From Jeotgalicoccus marinus DSM 19772 (GTDB lineage Bacteria; Bacillota; Bacilli; Staphylococcales; Salinicoccaceae): a DNA stretch of 64,000 nucleotides. The position numbers were made by a program, and so were the translations under genes. The stretch covers positions 1 through 64,000 of the forward strand of contig NZ_AUEE01000004.1 of the NCBI RefSeq assembly GCF_000425825.1. Reading direction: 5' to 3'. The notes beneath the pieces were generated by a model that was not told the DNA's origin, ran no database searches, and worked only from the letters and a program-made list of their open reading frames with translations. Below, in pieces: positions 8,322 through 23,110 of this stretch (its first letter is position 1; the number at the start of each line of letters is the position of its first letter).

Positions 8322-8758
8322 TATTCACTTTTAACATCTGATATCGCAAATGTAATCTCACATTGGCAAGCAATTTCACCGTCTACTTTGGCAACAGCAG
8401 TTCCTTTACCAATTGGACCACGAATCTTCGTAATTTCTACGTATAGGTCAAGTGTGTCACCTGGTGTGACTTGTTTTTTAAAACGGCACTTATCTATACC
8501 AGCAAAAAAAGCCAGTTTCCCTTTATATTCCTCTTGTTGTAACAGTGCAACGCCACCAACCTGTGCTAATGCCTCAACAATTAACACACCAGGCATTACT
8601 GCATATTCAGGAAAATGACCTTCAAAGAATGCTTCATTACCTGATACTTGTTTAATTCCTCTACAGCTTACACCAGGATCAACTTCCGTTACTCTATCAA
8701 TAAGTAAAAATGGTGGTCTGTGAGGTAAAATCGCTTTAATTTGATCATATGTCAGCAT
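8321..8758 (-). CDS. fabZ: (3R)-hydroxyacyl-[acyl carrier protein] dehydratase
   Basis: This 145-residue hot-dog-fold enzyme dehydrates 3-hydroxyacyl-ACP in fatty acid elongation. It shows the [13 protein letters not shown]-terminus, the catalytic His in [16 protein letters not shown], and the Glu helix in [11 protein letters not shown] chose the ATG at 8758. A TTG four codons earlier is possible but abuts the AGGGG ribosome site with no spacer. It follows the epuA-like gene closely in the same transcript as murA. Confidence 0.93.
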   Translation of the reverse strand: MLTYDQIKAILPHRPPFLLIDRVTEVDPGVSCRGIKQVSGNEAFFEGHFPEYAVMPGVLIVEALAQVGGVALLQQEEYKGKLAFFAGIDKCRFKKQVTPGDTLDLYVEITKIRGPIGKGTAVAKVDGEIACQCEITFAISDVKSE

Positions 8759-8766
8759 TGCTGTCG

Positions 8767-8955
8767 TCAACCCCTAGTCAAGTTAATGATATGTTCCCAT
8801 GTTTCTATTCTAAATACACCAAACGGATTATCTAATATGCCATAGCCAATCATTAGGCCTAAAAAGATAAGCACAATAGCAACATATAGAAACAGTAAAA
8901 TTCTAACTAACAATGGGAATCTACGGTGAACGATTTTTTGTTCTTGTTCTGCCAT
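8767..8955 (-). CDS. EpuA-family small membrane protein
   Basis: This 62-residue protein has a basic N-terminus, one strong transmembrane helix (about 17-42), and a short outer tail. It matches the EpuA family, which databases often mislabel as an RNA polymerase beta subunit. It sits between murA and fabZ, its usual place in Firmicutes. An AGAGGGG ribosome site precedes the ATG. Its molecular role is not known. Confidence 0.7.
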   Translation of the reverse strand: MAEQEQKIVHRRFPLLVRILLFLYVAIVLIFLGLMIGYGILDNPFGVFRIETWEHIINLTRG

Positions 8956-8967
8956 AGTATTACCCCT

Positions 8968-10260
8968 CTACTTTGATGTCACCAAATGCTCTATAGAAGT
9001 ACTATCATCTGTACGTTCGATATCCGCACCTAGTGCTTTAAGTTTTTCATGGAAACGGACGTAACCACGATCTAAATGTTGAAGTTCCGATACGACAGTA
9101 TAGTCTTTTGCAGCAAGTCCTGCAAGTACTAAAGCAGCACCCGCACGTAAATCAGTCGCTTTTACTTGAGCGCCAAATAACTGACCACCACCACGAATCA
9201 CTGCGTGGTTATCTTCTAACGTAATGTCAGCATTCATTGCGGAGAATTCTCTAACGTGCATGAAACGATTCTCAAATATTGTTTCTGTGACGATACTCGT
9301 ACCTTCAATCGTCGTTAATAAAGCCATCATCTGACTTTGCATGTCTGTTGGGAAACCAGGATGTGGCATCGTTTTAATATCTACATTTTTATATGTGTCA
9401 GCTGGAATAAGGCGAACATCATTGCCTTCTTCAACGAATGTAATGCCGATTTCCTCTAGTTTTGAAACGACTGCAGATAAGTGTTCAATGACTACATTCT
9501 TTAAGGTAATTTCACTTCTAGTAATGGCACCAGCAATCATAAAAGTACCAGCTTCTATACGGTCAGGAATAACTGAATGCTCAGTCCCTTTCAAGGATTC
9601 AACACCTACAATTTTAATGTGTCCAGTTCCTGCACCAGTGACATGACCACCCATTACATTAATGTAATTTGCTAAATCTACAATTTCAGGCTCCATTGCA
9701 GCATTCTCTAAATGAGTAACGCCTTCTGCTAAACTCGCAGCCATCATTAAGTTCTGAGTCGCCCCAACACTTGGGAAGTCCATGTGAATTTTTGTTCCTT
9801 GTAGACGACCATCAATTTTACCTTCGATGTAACCAGCAGTCTGTTGGAAAGACGCACCCATCTTTTCTAGACCTTTAATATGTTGTTCAATCGGTCTTGA
9901 ACCAATTGCGCAACCACCTGGCATCGCGATATTACAATAGCCATAACGGCTCAGTAATGGTCCCATTACGAGCATACTTGCGCGCATTTTACTGACAAGT
10001 TCATATGGTGCGATGCAGGTAAGTTCACCTGAAGCGTCAATTGTAACTTGATTTTTACCTCGTTCTACTTTTGCGCCTAAAATTTTATTTAAGTTAGTTA
10101 ATGTATCTACATCTGATAATTCTGGTACGTTTTTAATAATTGACTGTCCCTCTGATGCTAATAGAGATGCTGCCAAAATCGGTAGTACTGCGTTTTTAGC
10201 CCCTTCTATTTCAACGGAACCAGATAGCTTGTTACCACCTTTAACTATAATCTTTTCCAT
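8968..10260 (-). CDS. murA: UDP-N-acetylglucosamine 1-carboxyvinyltransferase (MurA, first paralogue)
   Basis: This 430-residue EPSP-synthase-fold enzyme transfers enolpyruvate to UDP-GlcNAc, the first committed step of peptidoglycan synthesis. The active-site Cys, target of fosfomycin, is in [15 protein letters not shown]. The N-terminal [18 protein letters not shown] and the Arg-rich [13 protein letters not shown] stretch are conserved. The start is the ATG at 10260, preceded by GGAGTGAG; an in-frame ATG 27 bp upstream has no ribosome site. A second paralogue, murZ, lies at 26950-28221. Confidence 0.95.
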   Translation of the reverse strand: MEKIIVKGGNKLSGSVEIEGAKNAVLPILAASLLASEGQSIIKNVPELSDVDTLTNLNKILGAKVERGKNQVTIDASGELTCIAPYELVSKMRASMLVMGPLLSRYGYCNIAMPGGCAIGSRPIEQHIKGLEKMGASFQQTAGYIEGKIDGRLQGTKIHMDFPSVGATQNLMMAASLAEGVTHLENAAMEPEIVDLANYINVMGGHVTGAGTGHIKIVGVESLKGTEHSVIPDRIEAGTFMIAGAITRSEITLKNVVIEHLSAVVSKLEEIGITFVEEGNDVRLIPADTYKNVDIKTMPHPGFPTDMQSQMMALLTTIEGTSIVTETIFENRFMHVREFSAMNADITLEDNHAVIRGGGQLFGAQVKATDLRAGAALVLAGLAAKDYTVVSELQHLDRGYVRFHEKLKALGADIERTDDSTSIEHLVTSK

Positions 10261-10329
10261 CTTCTCACTCCATAAATTCTCTACCACTCATGTCAATAAT
10301 ACGTTGTTAACACTGCCTTTGTAAAGCGA

Positions 10330-10560
10330 TTAGCTAAACATAATAGCCGCCTCTTGAGTATATCTGAATACGTCCATTATAAAGTTACTTAGCGCTGTCC
10401 CAATCAATACACTGAGCAAGATCATTAACATTCGTCCACGAGCGACTTCTCCTTGCTTGAAGAGTAGTTCAAGCCTCACTCCTTTTAATACCCAAAATGC
10501 GAGTATTATACACAGGAAGTGAAGAATTATATGCATAAATGCAAGTTCAGAATAACCCAT
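10330..10560 (-). CDS. ywzB: DUF1146 family (YwzB) membrane protein
   Basis: This 76-residue protein has two predicted transmembrane helices (about 8-27 and 43-65) linked by a charged turn. Length and position between the atp operon and murA match the YwzB/DUF1146 family. The ribosome site AAAGGAG is immediately downstream of the atp terminator. Function unknown. Confidence 0.75.
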   Translation of the reverse strand: MGYSELAFMHIILHFLCIILAFWVLKGVRLELLFKQGEVARGRMLMILLSVLIGTALSNFIMDVFRYTQEAAIMFS

Positions 10561-10580
10561 AGTTTAATCTCCTTTAAATG

Positions 10581-10610
10581 AAAAAAAGACTGGATTATCC
10601 AGTCTTTTAG
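10581..10610 (-). terminator. Terminator of the atp operon
   Basis: The stem AAAAGACTGGA (10584-10594) pairs with 10598-10608 over a 3-nt loop and is flanked by A/T tracts. It sits 4 bp after the atpC stop and just before the ywzB ribosome site. Confidence 0.8.
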
Positions 10611-10611
10611 T

Positions 10612-11016
10612 TTAATATTTTGAAACCTCTAGGCGATTTACTGCACGGTGAAGTGCAAGTTCTGCGCGGTACTTATCAACGCGCTCGTCCTGGGCACGAT
10701 TTAAGAGTTCTTCTGCTCTTTTTTTCGCTGCCTCAGCACGCTCTGTATCAATTTCAGCAGAGAATTCGCCAGCTTGAACAAGTACTGTGACTTGTTCTGG
10801 TTTGATTTCAGCAAAGCCTTCAGTAACCGCTAAGTACTCAAACTTTCCATCAATCTTAACGCGAAGGACACCTATTTTAAGTGGTGTAACTGTAGGAATG
10901 TGTCCTGCCATCACACCAAGTTCGCCCTGTACAGTTTGAAGAACCACAATCTCGCAGTCTTCTTCATGAAAGACAGAACCATTAGGAGTAACTACATCCA
11001 GTGCAATTGTTGCCAT
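10612..11016 (-). CDS. atpC: ATP synthase F1 epsilon subunit
   Basis: This 134-residue central-stalk subunit has the N-terminal beta-sandwich (LDVVTPNGSVF; GELGVMAGHIP near residue 32) and a two-helix C-terminal domain from about residue 90. It couples rotor to catalytic head and can inhibit ATP hydrolysis. It is the last gene of the atp operon, 16 bp after atpD. Confidence 0.95.
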   Translation of the reverse strand: MATIALDVVTPNGSVFHEEDCEIVVLQTVQGELGVMAGHIPTVTPLKIGVLRVKIDGKFEYLAVTEGFAEIKPEQVTVLVQAGEFSAEIDTERAEAAKKRAEELLNRAQDERVDKYRAELALHRAVNRLEVSKY

Positions 11017-11032
11017 GATTTACCCTCCCGTT

Positions 11033-12448
<1,416 letters not shown>

Positions 12449-12469
12449 TTAATTTCCTCCTAATCTCTT

Positions 12470-13357
<888 letters not shown>

Positions 13358-13371
13358 TTAGTCTTACTTAA

Positions 13372-14895
<1,524 letters not shown>

Positions 14896-15438
14896 TTAGC
14901 TATTCGTATGTTCTTTAAATTTATTTCTGATGCCTTCAAGTTGATTCTGTACTGAACCGTCGTATACTTTCGAACCGATAAGTACTCTTACACCACCAAT
15001 GAGCGCCTCATTGATATTGTTTGTAATGAGCAGTTTTTCATAGCCTGTTTTATCGATAAAAATCTGTCCAAGCTGATCTAGCTCTTCAGTGGAAAGTTTA
15101 TATACAGATTCTACAGTCACACGCGCCTGATTATGTTGTTCATCATATAGATGAAGGAATTCACTGTAAACTTCGTCTACTAATGAGACGCGATGCTTAT
15201 CCGTTAAAATCCTCAATAAGTTCAAAAGCAGTCTGTGACTATCTTTAAATGTTGTCTCGATTACATTCTTTCTATCTTCAATAGATACTTTAGGGTTATT
15301 CATGAATTCTTTAAAGCTCTCAACTGAAGCGATTGCTTTAGTCACTTCAAAAAAATCATTTTTAACTTCTTCTAAAACATCTTCTTTTACCGCTACTTCA
15401 TATAATGCATTGGCATATTGTTGACTCGCTCTCGCCAT
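14896..15438 (-). CDS. atpH: ATP synthase F1 delta subunit
   Basis: This 180-residue peripheral-stalk (OSCP) subunit links AtpF to the top of F1. The N-terminal YANALYEVA helix and the C-terminal GGVRVLIGSKVYDGSVQNQLE signature are present. Its ATG overlaps the atpF stop by one base. Confidence 0.96.
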   Translation of the reverse strand: MARASQQYANALYEVAVKEDVLEEVKNDFFEVTKAIASVESFKEFMNNPKVSIEDRKNVIETTFKDSHRLLLNLLRILTDKHRVSLVDEVYSEFLHLYDEQHNQARVTVESVYKLSTEELDQLGQIFIDKTGYEKLLITNNINEALIGGVRVLIGSKVYDGSVQNQLEGIRNKFKEHTNS

Positions 15439-15956
15439 TATTTATCGCCCGCTTCCTGTAAATACTTAGAAACAAGGCCTTTTTGATCTTCAACATTGAG
15501 TTCTTTTACAATCATCTTCTCTGCAATAAGTACAGATAGTTCAGCTACTTGATCATTGATATCTCTGACTGCTTGTTCTTTCTCACGCTCAATATCAACT
15601 TTCGCTTCTTGAATCATCTGTGTCGCGCGAGTTTGAGCATCAGTGATAATTGCTTCTTGTTCTTTCTTCGCTTGACCTTTGGCATTTTCCATCAGTTCAG
15701 AAATTTCTGCTTGTGTTTGTTTTAACAATGCATCGTTCTCTGCTTTTAAGCGTTCTGCCTCAGCTTTTCTTTGTTCTGCAGAATCTATATCGTCATGAAT
15801 TAGCTGTTCGCGATCATCCATGATTTTTTTAACTGGTTTCCAAACGTAATATGAAAGCACTAAAAGTAATGCTATGAAACTGACTAACAAGACAAATGAT
15901 GTGCCGACTGCAGTACCCATACTCTCACCAGCAGCACCTAAAATTAATAGTTCCAC
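15438..15956 (-). CDS. atpF: ATP synthase Fo b subunit
   Basis: This 172-residue subunit has one N-terminal transmembrane helix (about 17-38, ending YYVWKPV) followed by a long charged coiled coil rich in Glu, Lys and Ala that dimerises as the peripheral stator. It lies between atpE and atpH. Confidence 0.96.
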   Translation of the reverse strand: MELLILGAAGESMGTAVGTSFVLLVSFIALLLVLSYYVWKPVKKIMDDREQLIHDDIDSAEQRKAEAERLKAENDALLKQTQAEISELMENAKGQAKKEQEAIITDAQTRATQMIQEAKVDIEREKEQAVRDINDQVAELSVLIAEKMIVKELNVEDQKGLVSKYLQEAGDK

Positions 15957-16055
15957 CTATGTACACTCCTTTCAAAAAAGTCTTTTCACCTGTAATTATT
16001 TACATAATAAGATGGCGAAATCTTTAAAGTAAGACTTCGCCTTTTATAACGACTC

Positions 16056-16292
<237 letters not shown>

Positions 16293-16317
16293 TTAAATAA
16301 TTAGTTTTTATTATATA

Positions 16318-17425
<1,108 letters not shown>

Positions 17426-17478
17426 GGTTACTCCCTGACTAAATGTAAAAGTTGTGAAAACAATTACATGCTCTAATA

Positions 17479-17507
17479 ATTTTATCGGAGTGTGTTTTTT
17501 GTGTCAA
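17479..17507 (-). promoter_or_regulatory. Sigma-A promoter of the atp operon
   Basis: On the minus strand a perfect TTGACA (17507-17502), a 17-bp spacer and TAAAAT (17484-17479) lie about 55 bp upstream of atpI and after mnaA. Confidence 0.8.
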
Positions 17508-17543
17508 CAAAATCTCAGAATCTTAACATGTTGTTCACAATTA

Positions 17544-18683
17544 CTAATCGTTTACAGAGAAACTGATAGGTTTTTCTTTTAGTATTCCATAGTAATACTT
17601 AATATTGTCACATATTCTTCGTGATGCTTGCCCATCTCCGTATGGATTTTGAGTTTGAGCCATGTTGTTATATTTCGCTTCATCAGTTAAAAGCTCTTTG
17701 GCTAATTGGTAGATATTTTCCTTATCAATACCAGCAAGTTTTAGAGTCCCTGCTTTGACACCTTCAGGGCGTTCAGTTGTATCTCTTAAAACAAGGACAG
17801 GTTTACCTAGTGAAGGCGCTTCTTCTTGAACCCCACCAGAGTCTGTCATGATTAAATGACTCTTAGCTGCAAAGTTGTGAAAATCTAAAACATCTAATGG
17901 CTCAATCAACTCAATTCGGTCATGTCCACCTAGATATTGATCAGCAATTTCACGCACTTTAGGATTCTTATGCATTGGGTAAACGACAGTAACGTCTTCA
18001 AACTCATCCACAAGTTGTCTAACCGCTCCAAAAATGTTGAGCATTGGTGTACCAATGTTTTCACGACGGTGTGCAGTGAGCAATACGACTTTGTTATCTT
18101 TATGTTTTTCAATAATTTCTGAATGATAGTCATCATTAACAGTAGTCTTTAATGCATCGATTGCTGTATTCCCTGTAACTGAAATACGTTCCGCATCTTT
18201 CGCTTCATTTAATAGATTTTGACGGGCATCATCAGTCGGTGCAAAGTGTAAATCTGCTAAGACACCTGTCATTTGACGGTTCGCCTCTTCAGGGAAAGGT
18301 GAATATTTGTTATGTGTACGTAAACCTGCTTCCACGTGACCGATGTCTACTTCGTTGTAGAATGCAGCAAGAGAACCTGCAAAAGTCGTCGTTGTATCTC
18401 CGTGTACTAAAATCATATCAGGTTTTACTTCTTTGATTACTGATTCTAAACCATTAAGAACACGCCCTGTTACTTCAGATAAAGTCTGACCAGCTTTCAT
18501 AATATTTAGATCATAATCAGGTGTGATTTCAAATGTTTCCAATACTTGGTCCAGCATTTCTCTATGTTGTGCCGTGACTACTACAATAGGTTCAATACTT
18601 TCATCTTTTTTCATTTCCAATACTAGAGGCGCCATTTTAATGGCTTCAGGTCTAGTACCAAAAATAGTCATTATTTTTTTCAT
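17544..18683 (-). CDS. mnaA: UDP-N-acetylglucosamine 2-epimerase (non-hydrolysing)
   Basis: This 379-residue GT-B-fold enzyme interconverts UDP-GlcNAc and UDP-ManNAc, the precursor for wall teichoic acid linkage units. It shows the N-terminal FGTRPEAIKMAP, VHGDTTTTFAGSLAAFY, HVEAGLRT, and the C-terminal TDSGGVQEEAPSLGKPVLVLRDTTERPEG motifs. The position between atpI and upp matches S. aureus. The ribosome site is TAGGAG. Confidence 0.94.
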   Translation of the reverse strand: MKKIMTIFGTRPEAIKMAPLVLEMKKDESIEPIVVVTAQHREMLDQVLETFEITPDYDLNIMKAGQTLSEVTGRVLNGLESVIKEVKPDMILVHGDTTTTFAGSLAAFYNEVDIGHVEAGLRTHNKYSPFPEEANRQMTGVLADLHFAPTDDARQNLLNEAKDAERISVTGNTAIDALKTTVNDDYHSEIIEKHKDNKVVLLTAHRRENIGTPMLNIFGAVRQLVDEFEDVTVVYPMHKNPKVREIADQYLGGHDRIELIEPLDVLDFHNFAAKSHLIMTDSGGVQEEAPSLGKPVLVLRDTTERPEGVKAGTLKLAGIDKENIYQLAKELLTDEAKYNNMAQTQNPYGDGQASRRICDNIKYYYGILKEKPISFSVND

Positions 18684-18702
18684 AGCAATCTCCTAGATTT
18701 AA

Positions 18703-19332
18703 TTATCGTGTGCCGAATAAACGGTCACCCGCGTCGCCAAGTCCTGGTACGATATAACTCTTCTCATTTAACTTTTCATCAAGTGCAGCAATATATATGT
18801 CTACATCCGGGTGCGCTTCTTTTAATACTTCAACGCCTTCTGGCGCTGCGATTAAACAGATAAAACGAATCTTAGTCGCACCATGTTTTTTAATAGCAGT
18901 AATCGCTTCTACTGCAGAAGCACCTGTCGCTAACATTGGATCGATAACAAAGATATCTCTATCTTCAATATCACCCGGGAATTTAGCATAGTACTCAATC
19001 GCTTCTAATGTTTCTGGATCACGGTATAAACCGATGTGTCCAACACGGGCAGATGGAATAAGTTTTAAAATACCTTCTTGCATACCGAGTCCCGCTCTTA
19101 GGATTGGTACAAGACCCAATTTTTTACCACTTAATCTTTTAGCCGTTGTTTCTTGTACAGGTGTCTTTACTGTGACATCTTCTAAAGATAAATCTCTCGT
19201 AACTTCGTATGCCATTAGCATACCCACTTCATCTACGAGTTCTCTAAATTGTTTTGTCGAAGTTTTCTCATCACGTATGTAAGACATCTTATGTTGAATT
19301 AACGGATGATCCATTACTTGTACTTTAGACAT
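18703..19332 (-). CDS. upp: Uracil phosphoribosyltransferase
   Basis: This 209-residue enzyme converts uracil and PRPP to UMP in pyrimidine salvage. It shows [10 protein letters not shown] near residue 77, the PRPP loop [14 protein letters not shown] near 130, and the uracil-binding C-terminus [14 protein letters not shown]. It follows glyA in the same direction, 62 bp apart, with a small hairpin between them. Confidence 0.97.
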   Translation of the reverse strand: MSKVQVMDHPLIQHKMSYIRDEKTSTKQFRELVDEVGMLMAYEVTRDLSLEDVTVKTPVQETTAKRLSGKKLGLVPILRAGLGMQEGILKLIPSARVGHIGLYRDPETLEAIEYYAKFPGDIEDRDIFVIDPMLATGASAVEAITAIKKHGATKIRFICLIAAPEGVEVLKEAHPDVDIYIAALDEKLNEKSYIVPGLGDAGDRLFGTR

Positions 19333-19354
19333 ATTACTTCCTCCACTCCAGAAA

Positions 19355-19380
19355 TTAACCGGATGATACCATCCGGTTTA
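19355..19380 (-). terminator. Hairpin between glyA and upp
   Basis: The 9-bp stem AACCGGATG (19357-19365) pairs with 19370-19378 over a 4-nt loop. The following minus-strand sequence has only a weak T tract, so this may be a partial terminator or an mRNA stability element. Confidence 0.45.
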
Positions 19381-19394
19381 TATTATAACTTACT

Positions 19395-20630
19395 TTATTT
19401 ATATAGTGGATACTTTCCTGTCAATTTTGTTACCTTATCCTGAATTCCATCAAAACTTTCCTCGTCTTTAAGGCGAGTTAAAGTTTCTACTATAATATTA
19501 CCGACTTCTGTCATATCTTCTGTTGTGAATCCTCTTGTTGTCATTGCTGGTGTACCCAGGCGAATACCACTTGTAACGAAAGGTGATGCTTCGTCAAATG
19601 GAATTGTATTCTTGTTTACTGTAATTCCGACTTCATCTAACGCTTCTTCGGCTGCTTTACCAGTCAGACCAAACGCTTTTACATCAACGAGTACTAAGTG
19701 GTTATCCGTCCCGCCCGATACGATACGTAAACCACCCTTTTCAAGTGATGTCGCTAAGGCTTGTGCATTATCAATCACTTGTTGCTGGTATACTTTAAAT
19801 TCTGGTTGTAGGGCTTCACCAAAAGCAACAGCTTTAGCTGCAATAACATGCATTAATGGTCCACCTTGAATACCAGGGAAGATTGTTTTATCGATTATTT
19901 TTGCATACTCATCGGTAGTTAAAATAAGACCTCCACGTGGCCCTCTCAATGTTTTATGAGTTGTTGATGTTACAAAGTGAGCATGTGGAACTGGGTTCGG
20001 ATGTAATCCAGCTGCAACTAAGCCAGCAATATGCGCCATATCTACTAATAGGAAGGCACCAACCTCATCTGCAATCTCACGGAACTTCTCAAAGTCCAAA
20101 GTCTTTGCATACGCACTACCACCTGCAACAATCATTTTTGGTTGCTCTTTAACAGCAACTTCACGTAGTGCATCATAATCGATTTCTTCAGTGTCTCTTG
20201 TCACCCCATAGGAAACAAAATTAAATAACTTACCGCTGAAATTTACTGGTGACCCGTGTGTTAAATGTCCACCATGAGACAAGTTCATACCAAGGATTTT
20301 ATCCCCCGATTCTAACACACTGAAGTAAACAGCCATATTCGCCTGAGAACCTGAGTGTGGTTGAACATTAGCGTGTTCTGCTCCAAATATTTCTTTTACG
20401 CGGTCACGTGCAAGGTTTTCAACAACATCAACATGTTCACATCCACCGTAATAACGTTTTTCAGGATAACCTTCTGCGTATTTATTTGTTAATATTGACC
20501 CTTGAGCTTCCAATACAGCCTGTGAAACAAAGTTTTCACTAGCAATGAGTTCAATATTGTTATTTTGTCTATCCAGTTCCTTATTAATCACTTCTTGTAC
20601 TTGTGGATCTTGATTGCTTATGTAAGACAT
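19395..20630 (-). CDS. glyA: Serine hydroxymethyltransferase
   Basis: This 411-residue PLP enzyme converts serine and tetrahydrofolate to glycine and methylene-THF. The N-terminal [29 protein letters not shown] and the PLP lysine motif [13 protein letters not shown] are all present. An AAGGGGTG ribosome site precedes the ATG. It clusters with upp and ywlG. Confidence 0.98.
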   Translation of the reverse strand: MSYISNQDPQVQEVINKELDRQNNNIELIASENFVSQAVLEAQGSILTNKYAEGYPEKRYYGGCEHVDVVENLARDRVKEIFGAEHANVQPHSGSQANMAVYFSVLESGDKILGMNLSHGGHLTHGSPVNFSGKLFNFVSYGVTRDTEEIDYDALREVAVKEQPKMIVAGGSAYAKTLDFEKFREIADEVGAFLLVDMAHIAGLVAAGLHPNPVPHAHFVTSTTHKTLRGPRGGLILTTDEYAKIIDKTIFPGIQGGPLMHVIAAKAVAFGEALQPEFKVYQQQVIDNAQALATSLEKGGLRIVSGGTDNHLVLVDVKAFGLTGKAAEEALDEVGITVNKNTIPFDEASPFVTSGIRLGTPAMTTRGFTTEDMTEVGNIIVETLTRLKDEESFDGIQDKVTKLTGKYPLYK

Positions 20631-20646
20631 AACTTACACCCCTTCA

Positions 20647-21195
20647 TTATTTATAATGCGCTCTTGGTCCCCCAATAAGTTTCGGACGTGAACCCGCAAT
20701 TGTTACAACTGCTTGGCCAACCGTTTTAACTGACGTGCGCACTGGTACGGCCACTTTCTTCATATGCATACCAATCATAGTTTGACCGATATCGATGCCG
20801 CAATCTGCGACGACACCTTCTACGACAACAGGGTCGTCAAGTTGTTGATACGCATATTCACTTAAACTTCCACCTGCATGTTTGTGAGGGACAACCGAAA
20901 CCTCTTCTAACTGTAAGGCTTCTAAAGTTTCTCTTTCAGTCGTCAAGGCACGGTTGATATGCTCGCACCCTTGGAATAATAAATGTAGATCTTCGTTTTT
21001 CGCTAGATTAGAAAGATGCTCATAAATAACAACTGCCGCTTCTTCAGAACTGCCTTTACCGATTGCTTTTCCGACAGTTTCAGAAGTTGAACAACCAATA
21101 ACTAAGATGTTTTTATTTTTAAAGAAATCATTTTCTTTTAATTCAGAAGTGAGTTGCTCTAAATCATGCTTCAATCTTAGAAATTCGTCTTTCAT
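20647..21195 (-). CDS. ywlG: YwlG/UPF0340 family protein
   Basis: This 182-residue conserved Firmicutes protein of the TIGR01440 family lies between rpiB and glyA, as in B. subtilis and S. aureus. It contains VIGCSTSETVGKAIGKGSSEEAA and a C-terminal SRPKLIGGPRAHYK. The ATG at 21195 has GAGGGTGG five bases upstream, inside the end of rpiB; a GTG three codons earlier is less likely. Its biochemical function is not established. Confidence 0.8.
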   Translation of the reverse strand: MKDEFLRLKHDLEQLTSELKENDFFKNKNILVIGCSTSETVGKAIGKGSSEEAAVVIYEHLSNLAKNEDLHLLFQGCEHINRALTTERETLEALQLEEVSVVPHKHAGGSLSEYAYQQLDDPVVVEGVVADCGIDIGQTMIGMHMKKVAVPVRTSVKTVGQAVVTIAGSRPKLIGGPRAHYK

Positions 21196-21592
21196 GTCTA
21201 CCACCCTCGAATTCAGTATTTAGCCATGTATCTACAATGTCTATAGCTAAGCCTGGACCAATGACCCTCTCACCCATAGCCAAGATATTCGAATCATTGT
21301 GTTGACGCGTTGCCTTAGCTGAAAAAGTATCGTGAACTAAAGCACAACGGATACCTTTTGTTTTGTTGGCAGTAATACTCATACCGATACCTGTACCACA
21401 AATTAAAATGCCCTTATCAAATTCACCATTAGCCACTTTTTCAGACAGTGGCTTGGCATAGTCGGGATAATCAACAGAGTCTGTCGATTCAGGTCCAAAA
21501 TCAGTAAAGTCAAGATTACTGTCATTTAAAAATTCAACAATCACTTTTTTTAAGTTGACACCACCATGGTCTGATGCAATTGCTATTTTCAT
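21164..21592 (-). CDS. rpiB: Ribose-5-phosphate isomerase B
   Basis: This 142-residue RpiB/LacAB-family isomerase interconverts ribose 5-phosphate and ribulose 5-phosphate. It shows IASDHGGVNLKK at the start, the catalytic Cys in GILICGTGIGMSITANK, and ALVHDTFSAKATRQHNDSNILAMGERVIG. The 3' end overlaps ywlG by 32 bp. Phosphotransferase-linked sugar isomerases share the fold, but the neighbourhood supports RpiB. Confidence 0.9.
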   Translation of the reverse strand: MKIAIASDHGGVNLKKVIVEFLNDSNLDFTDFGPESTDSVDYPDYAKPLSEKVANGEFDKGILICGTGIGMSITANKTKGIRCALVHDTFSAKATRQHNDSNILAMGERVIGPGLAIDIVDTWLNTEFEGGRHERRISKIEA

Positions 21593-21613
21593 AAGCTCAT
21601 CTCCTTGTCATTC

Positions 21614-21642
21614 ATTATACCTGTACGTACAGATACTTTCAA
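21614..21642 (-). promoter_or_regulatory. Promoter of rpiB-ywlG-glyA-upp
   Basis: On the minus strand TTGAAA (21642-21637), a 17-bp spacer and a perfect TATAAT (21619-21614) precede rpiB. The spacer contains the perfect 12-bp palindrome CTGTACGTACAG at 21621-21632. Confidence 0.7.
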
Positions 21643-21654
21643 AAATTAACTGAA

Positions 21655-22065
21655 TTATAGCTCTATTTTATCGAGATAGGATTTCAACTGCTCAAAAACT
21701 TTTTCATATTGCGCGACTGTTCCCCCAAAAGGGTCTTCCACATCAACCTGCTCACCTGTTGTATATTCTGACAGTAGATGTACATTGGCTTGTGGGTTTA
21801 CAGATAAAATCATTTCTTTATGGTGTGATCCCATTACCAAGAGTACGGAATCTGTTAACTCATCCTCAGTAAGTGGTGTAGGTTTGTCTGGTGAAATAAG
21901 ATTGTTTTTCTCTATAATTGCTTGTGAGTTTTCACTCGTATCATATGCCGTAACAAATAGACCGCTTGAGTAAATATTTGCTTCTGGATACTTTGTCTTC
22001 ATATAGCTTTCACAGAGCGGGCTCCTACAAGTATTTCCTGTACACACAAAAATTAACTTAGTCAT
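21655..22065 (-). CDS. ywlE: Low-molecular-weight phosphatase, probable protein-arginine phosphatase
   Basis: This 136-residue LMW-PTP-fold enzyme has the P-loop CTGNTCRS with nucleophile Cys8 and Arg14, and the general-acid motif DPFGG near residue 110. Thr12 in the loop corresponds to the Thr that gives YwlE and S. aureus PtpB their preference for phospho-arginine over phospho-tyrosine. This would place it opposite the McsB arginine kinase of CtsR/Clp quality control. It overlaps the end of sua5 by 8 bp. Confidence 0.82.
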   Translation of the reverse strand: MTKLIFVCTGNTCRSPLCESYMKTKYPEANIYSSGLFVTAYDTSENSQAIIEKNNLISPDKPTPLTEDELTDSVLLVMGSHHKEMILSVNPQANVHLLSEYTTGEQVDVEDPFGGTVAQYEKVFEQLKSYLDKIEL

Positions 22066-23110
22066 TTTGAATCACTTCATTACCTGTTGCTTTATAGATA
22101 CGGTTCATCAAACCTTCAGATTCAGAGACTTTATCAAACCCATGTATGAAGATTGTGTCCACATCTGATGTATCCATAATTCTCAAGGCAGCGTATAGAT
22201 TCCTTGCCGCCTCTTTATACGATGTTGTATCCCTACATAAACTAATAAATTGAATATCATCACTAATAAAATCCCTACATGTCTCTGGTGCAATTACTCC
22301 AACCTTCTGCCCACGTTCAATAGGAAGTTTAGTGTTATTTGTAAACCCACCTTCTATTACAATCAATGGTTGACGTGGTGCATAGTGCTTATACTTCATT
22401 CCAGGAGAGATGGGTTTATCATCCTCACTATGGAAATTACCAACATCAGATTCAAGTACCGCTTCTAAATCCGTTCTCGTAATTGCACCTGGACGTGCGA
22501 TACGGTAAGGGAATTGAGTGCAGTCTAAAACTGTACTTTCAATACCAAAGTTAGCAGATTCACTATCAACTACACCGAAAACTTTATTATTTAAGTCGTC
22601 GATGACATGTTTTGCATTTGTTGGAGATGGCTTACCACTTAAATTGGCACTTGGTGCTGCTAGTGGCATATCTGCGTATTGAATAATCTTTCTTCCTACT
22701 GGATGGCTCGGCATTCTTACTGCTACTGAATTTAATTCAGCAACGGCATTAGAAGCTAAGTAATCTCCTGTTAAAGGTAAGATAAAAGAAATTGGACCTG
22801 GCCAAAATTGCTCCATAAGTTTCTTCACTCTGTCATCAAGTGGTGTTGTAAATGCTTCTAATTGAGAAATGTCATGGATGTGTATAATTAAAGGGTTATC
22901 TCCAGGGCGTCCTTTAGCATGAAATATTTTGTGTATGGCTTCATGATTCCTTGCATCTGCAGCAAGACCGTAAACCGTTTCTGTTGGAATGGCTACAACT
23001 TCTCCGTAGGTGAATGCTGTTTTAATCTCTTCTAGTTTAAGTGCTAAAGATTCTTGTTCATTTGGATCTGTTAAGTCACTTTCATTTATTTTCCATACTT
23101 TAGTCATCAT
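22058..23110 (-). CDS. ywlC: L-threonylcarbamoyladenylate synthase (Sua5/YwlC)
   Basis: This 350-residue enzyme makes threonylcarbamoyl-AMP for the t6A37 modification of ANN-decoding tRNAs. The YrdC domain (about 30-215) shows VAIPTETVYGLAADA and KGRPGDNPLIIHI, followed by the Sua5-specific C-terminal domain with SPGMKYKHYAPRQPL. The first ATG (23110) and an adjacent one (23107) share a GGGGTG ribosome site inside the end of prmC. The gene cluster prmC-ywlC-ywlE is conserved. Confidence 0.93.
   Translation of the reverse strand: MMTKVWKINESDLTDPNEQESLALKLEEIKTAFTYGEVVAIPTETVYGLAADARNHEAIHKIFHAKGRPGDNPLIIHIHDISQLEAFTTPLDDRVKKLMEQFWPGPISFILPLTGDYLASNAVAELNSVAVRMPSHPVGRKIIQYADMPLAAPSANLSGKPSPTNAKHVIDDLNNKVFGVVDSESANFGIESTVLDCTQFPYRIARPGAITRTDLEAVLESDVGNFHSEDDKPISPGMKYKHYAPRQPLIVIEGGFTNNTKLPIERGQKVGVIAPETCRDFISDDIQFISLCRDTTSYKEAARNLYAALRIMDTSDVDTIFIHGFDKVSESEGLMNRIYKATGNEVIQND

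Noticed and set aside
17452-17540. Rex-like half sites TTGTGAA and TTCACAA around the atp promoter
   Set aside because: The two halves are about 80 bp apart rather than forming the compact 18-bp Rex operator, so chance in AT-rich DNA is more likely.
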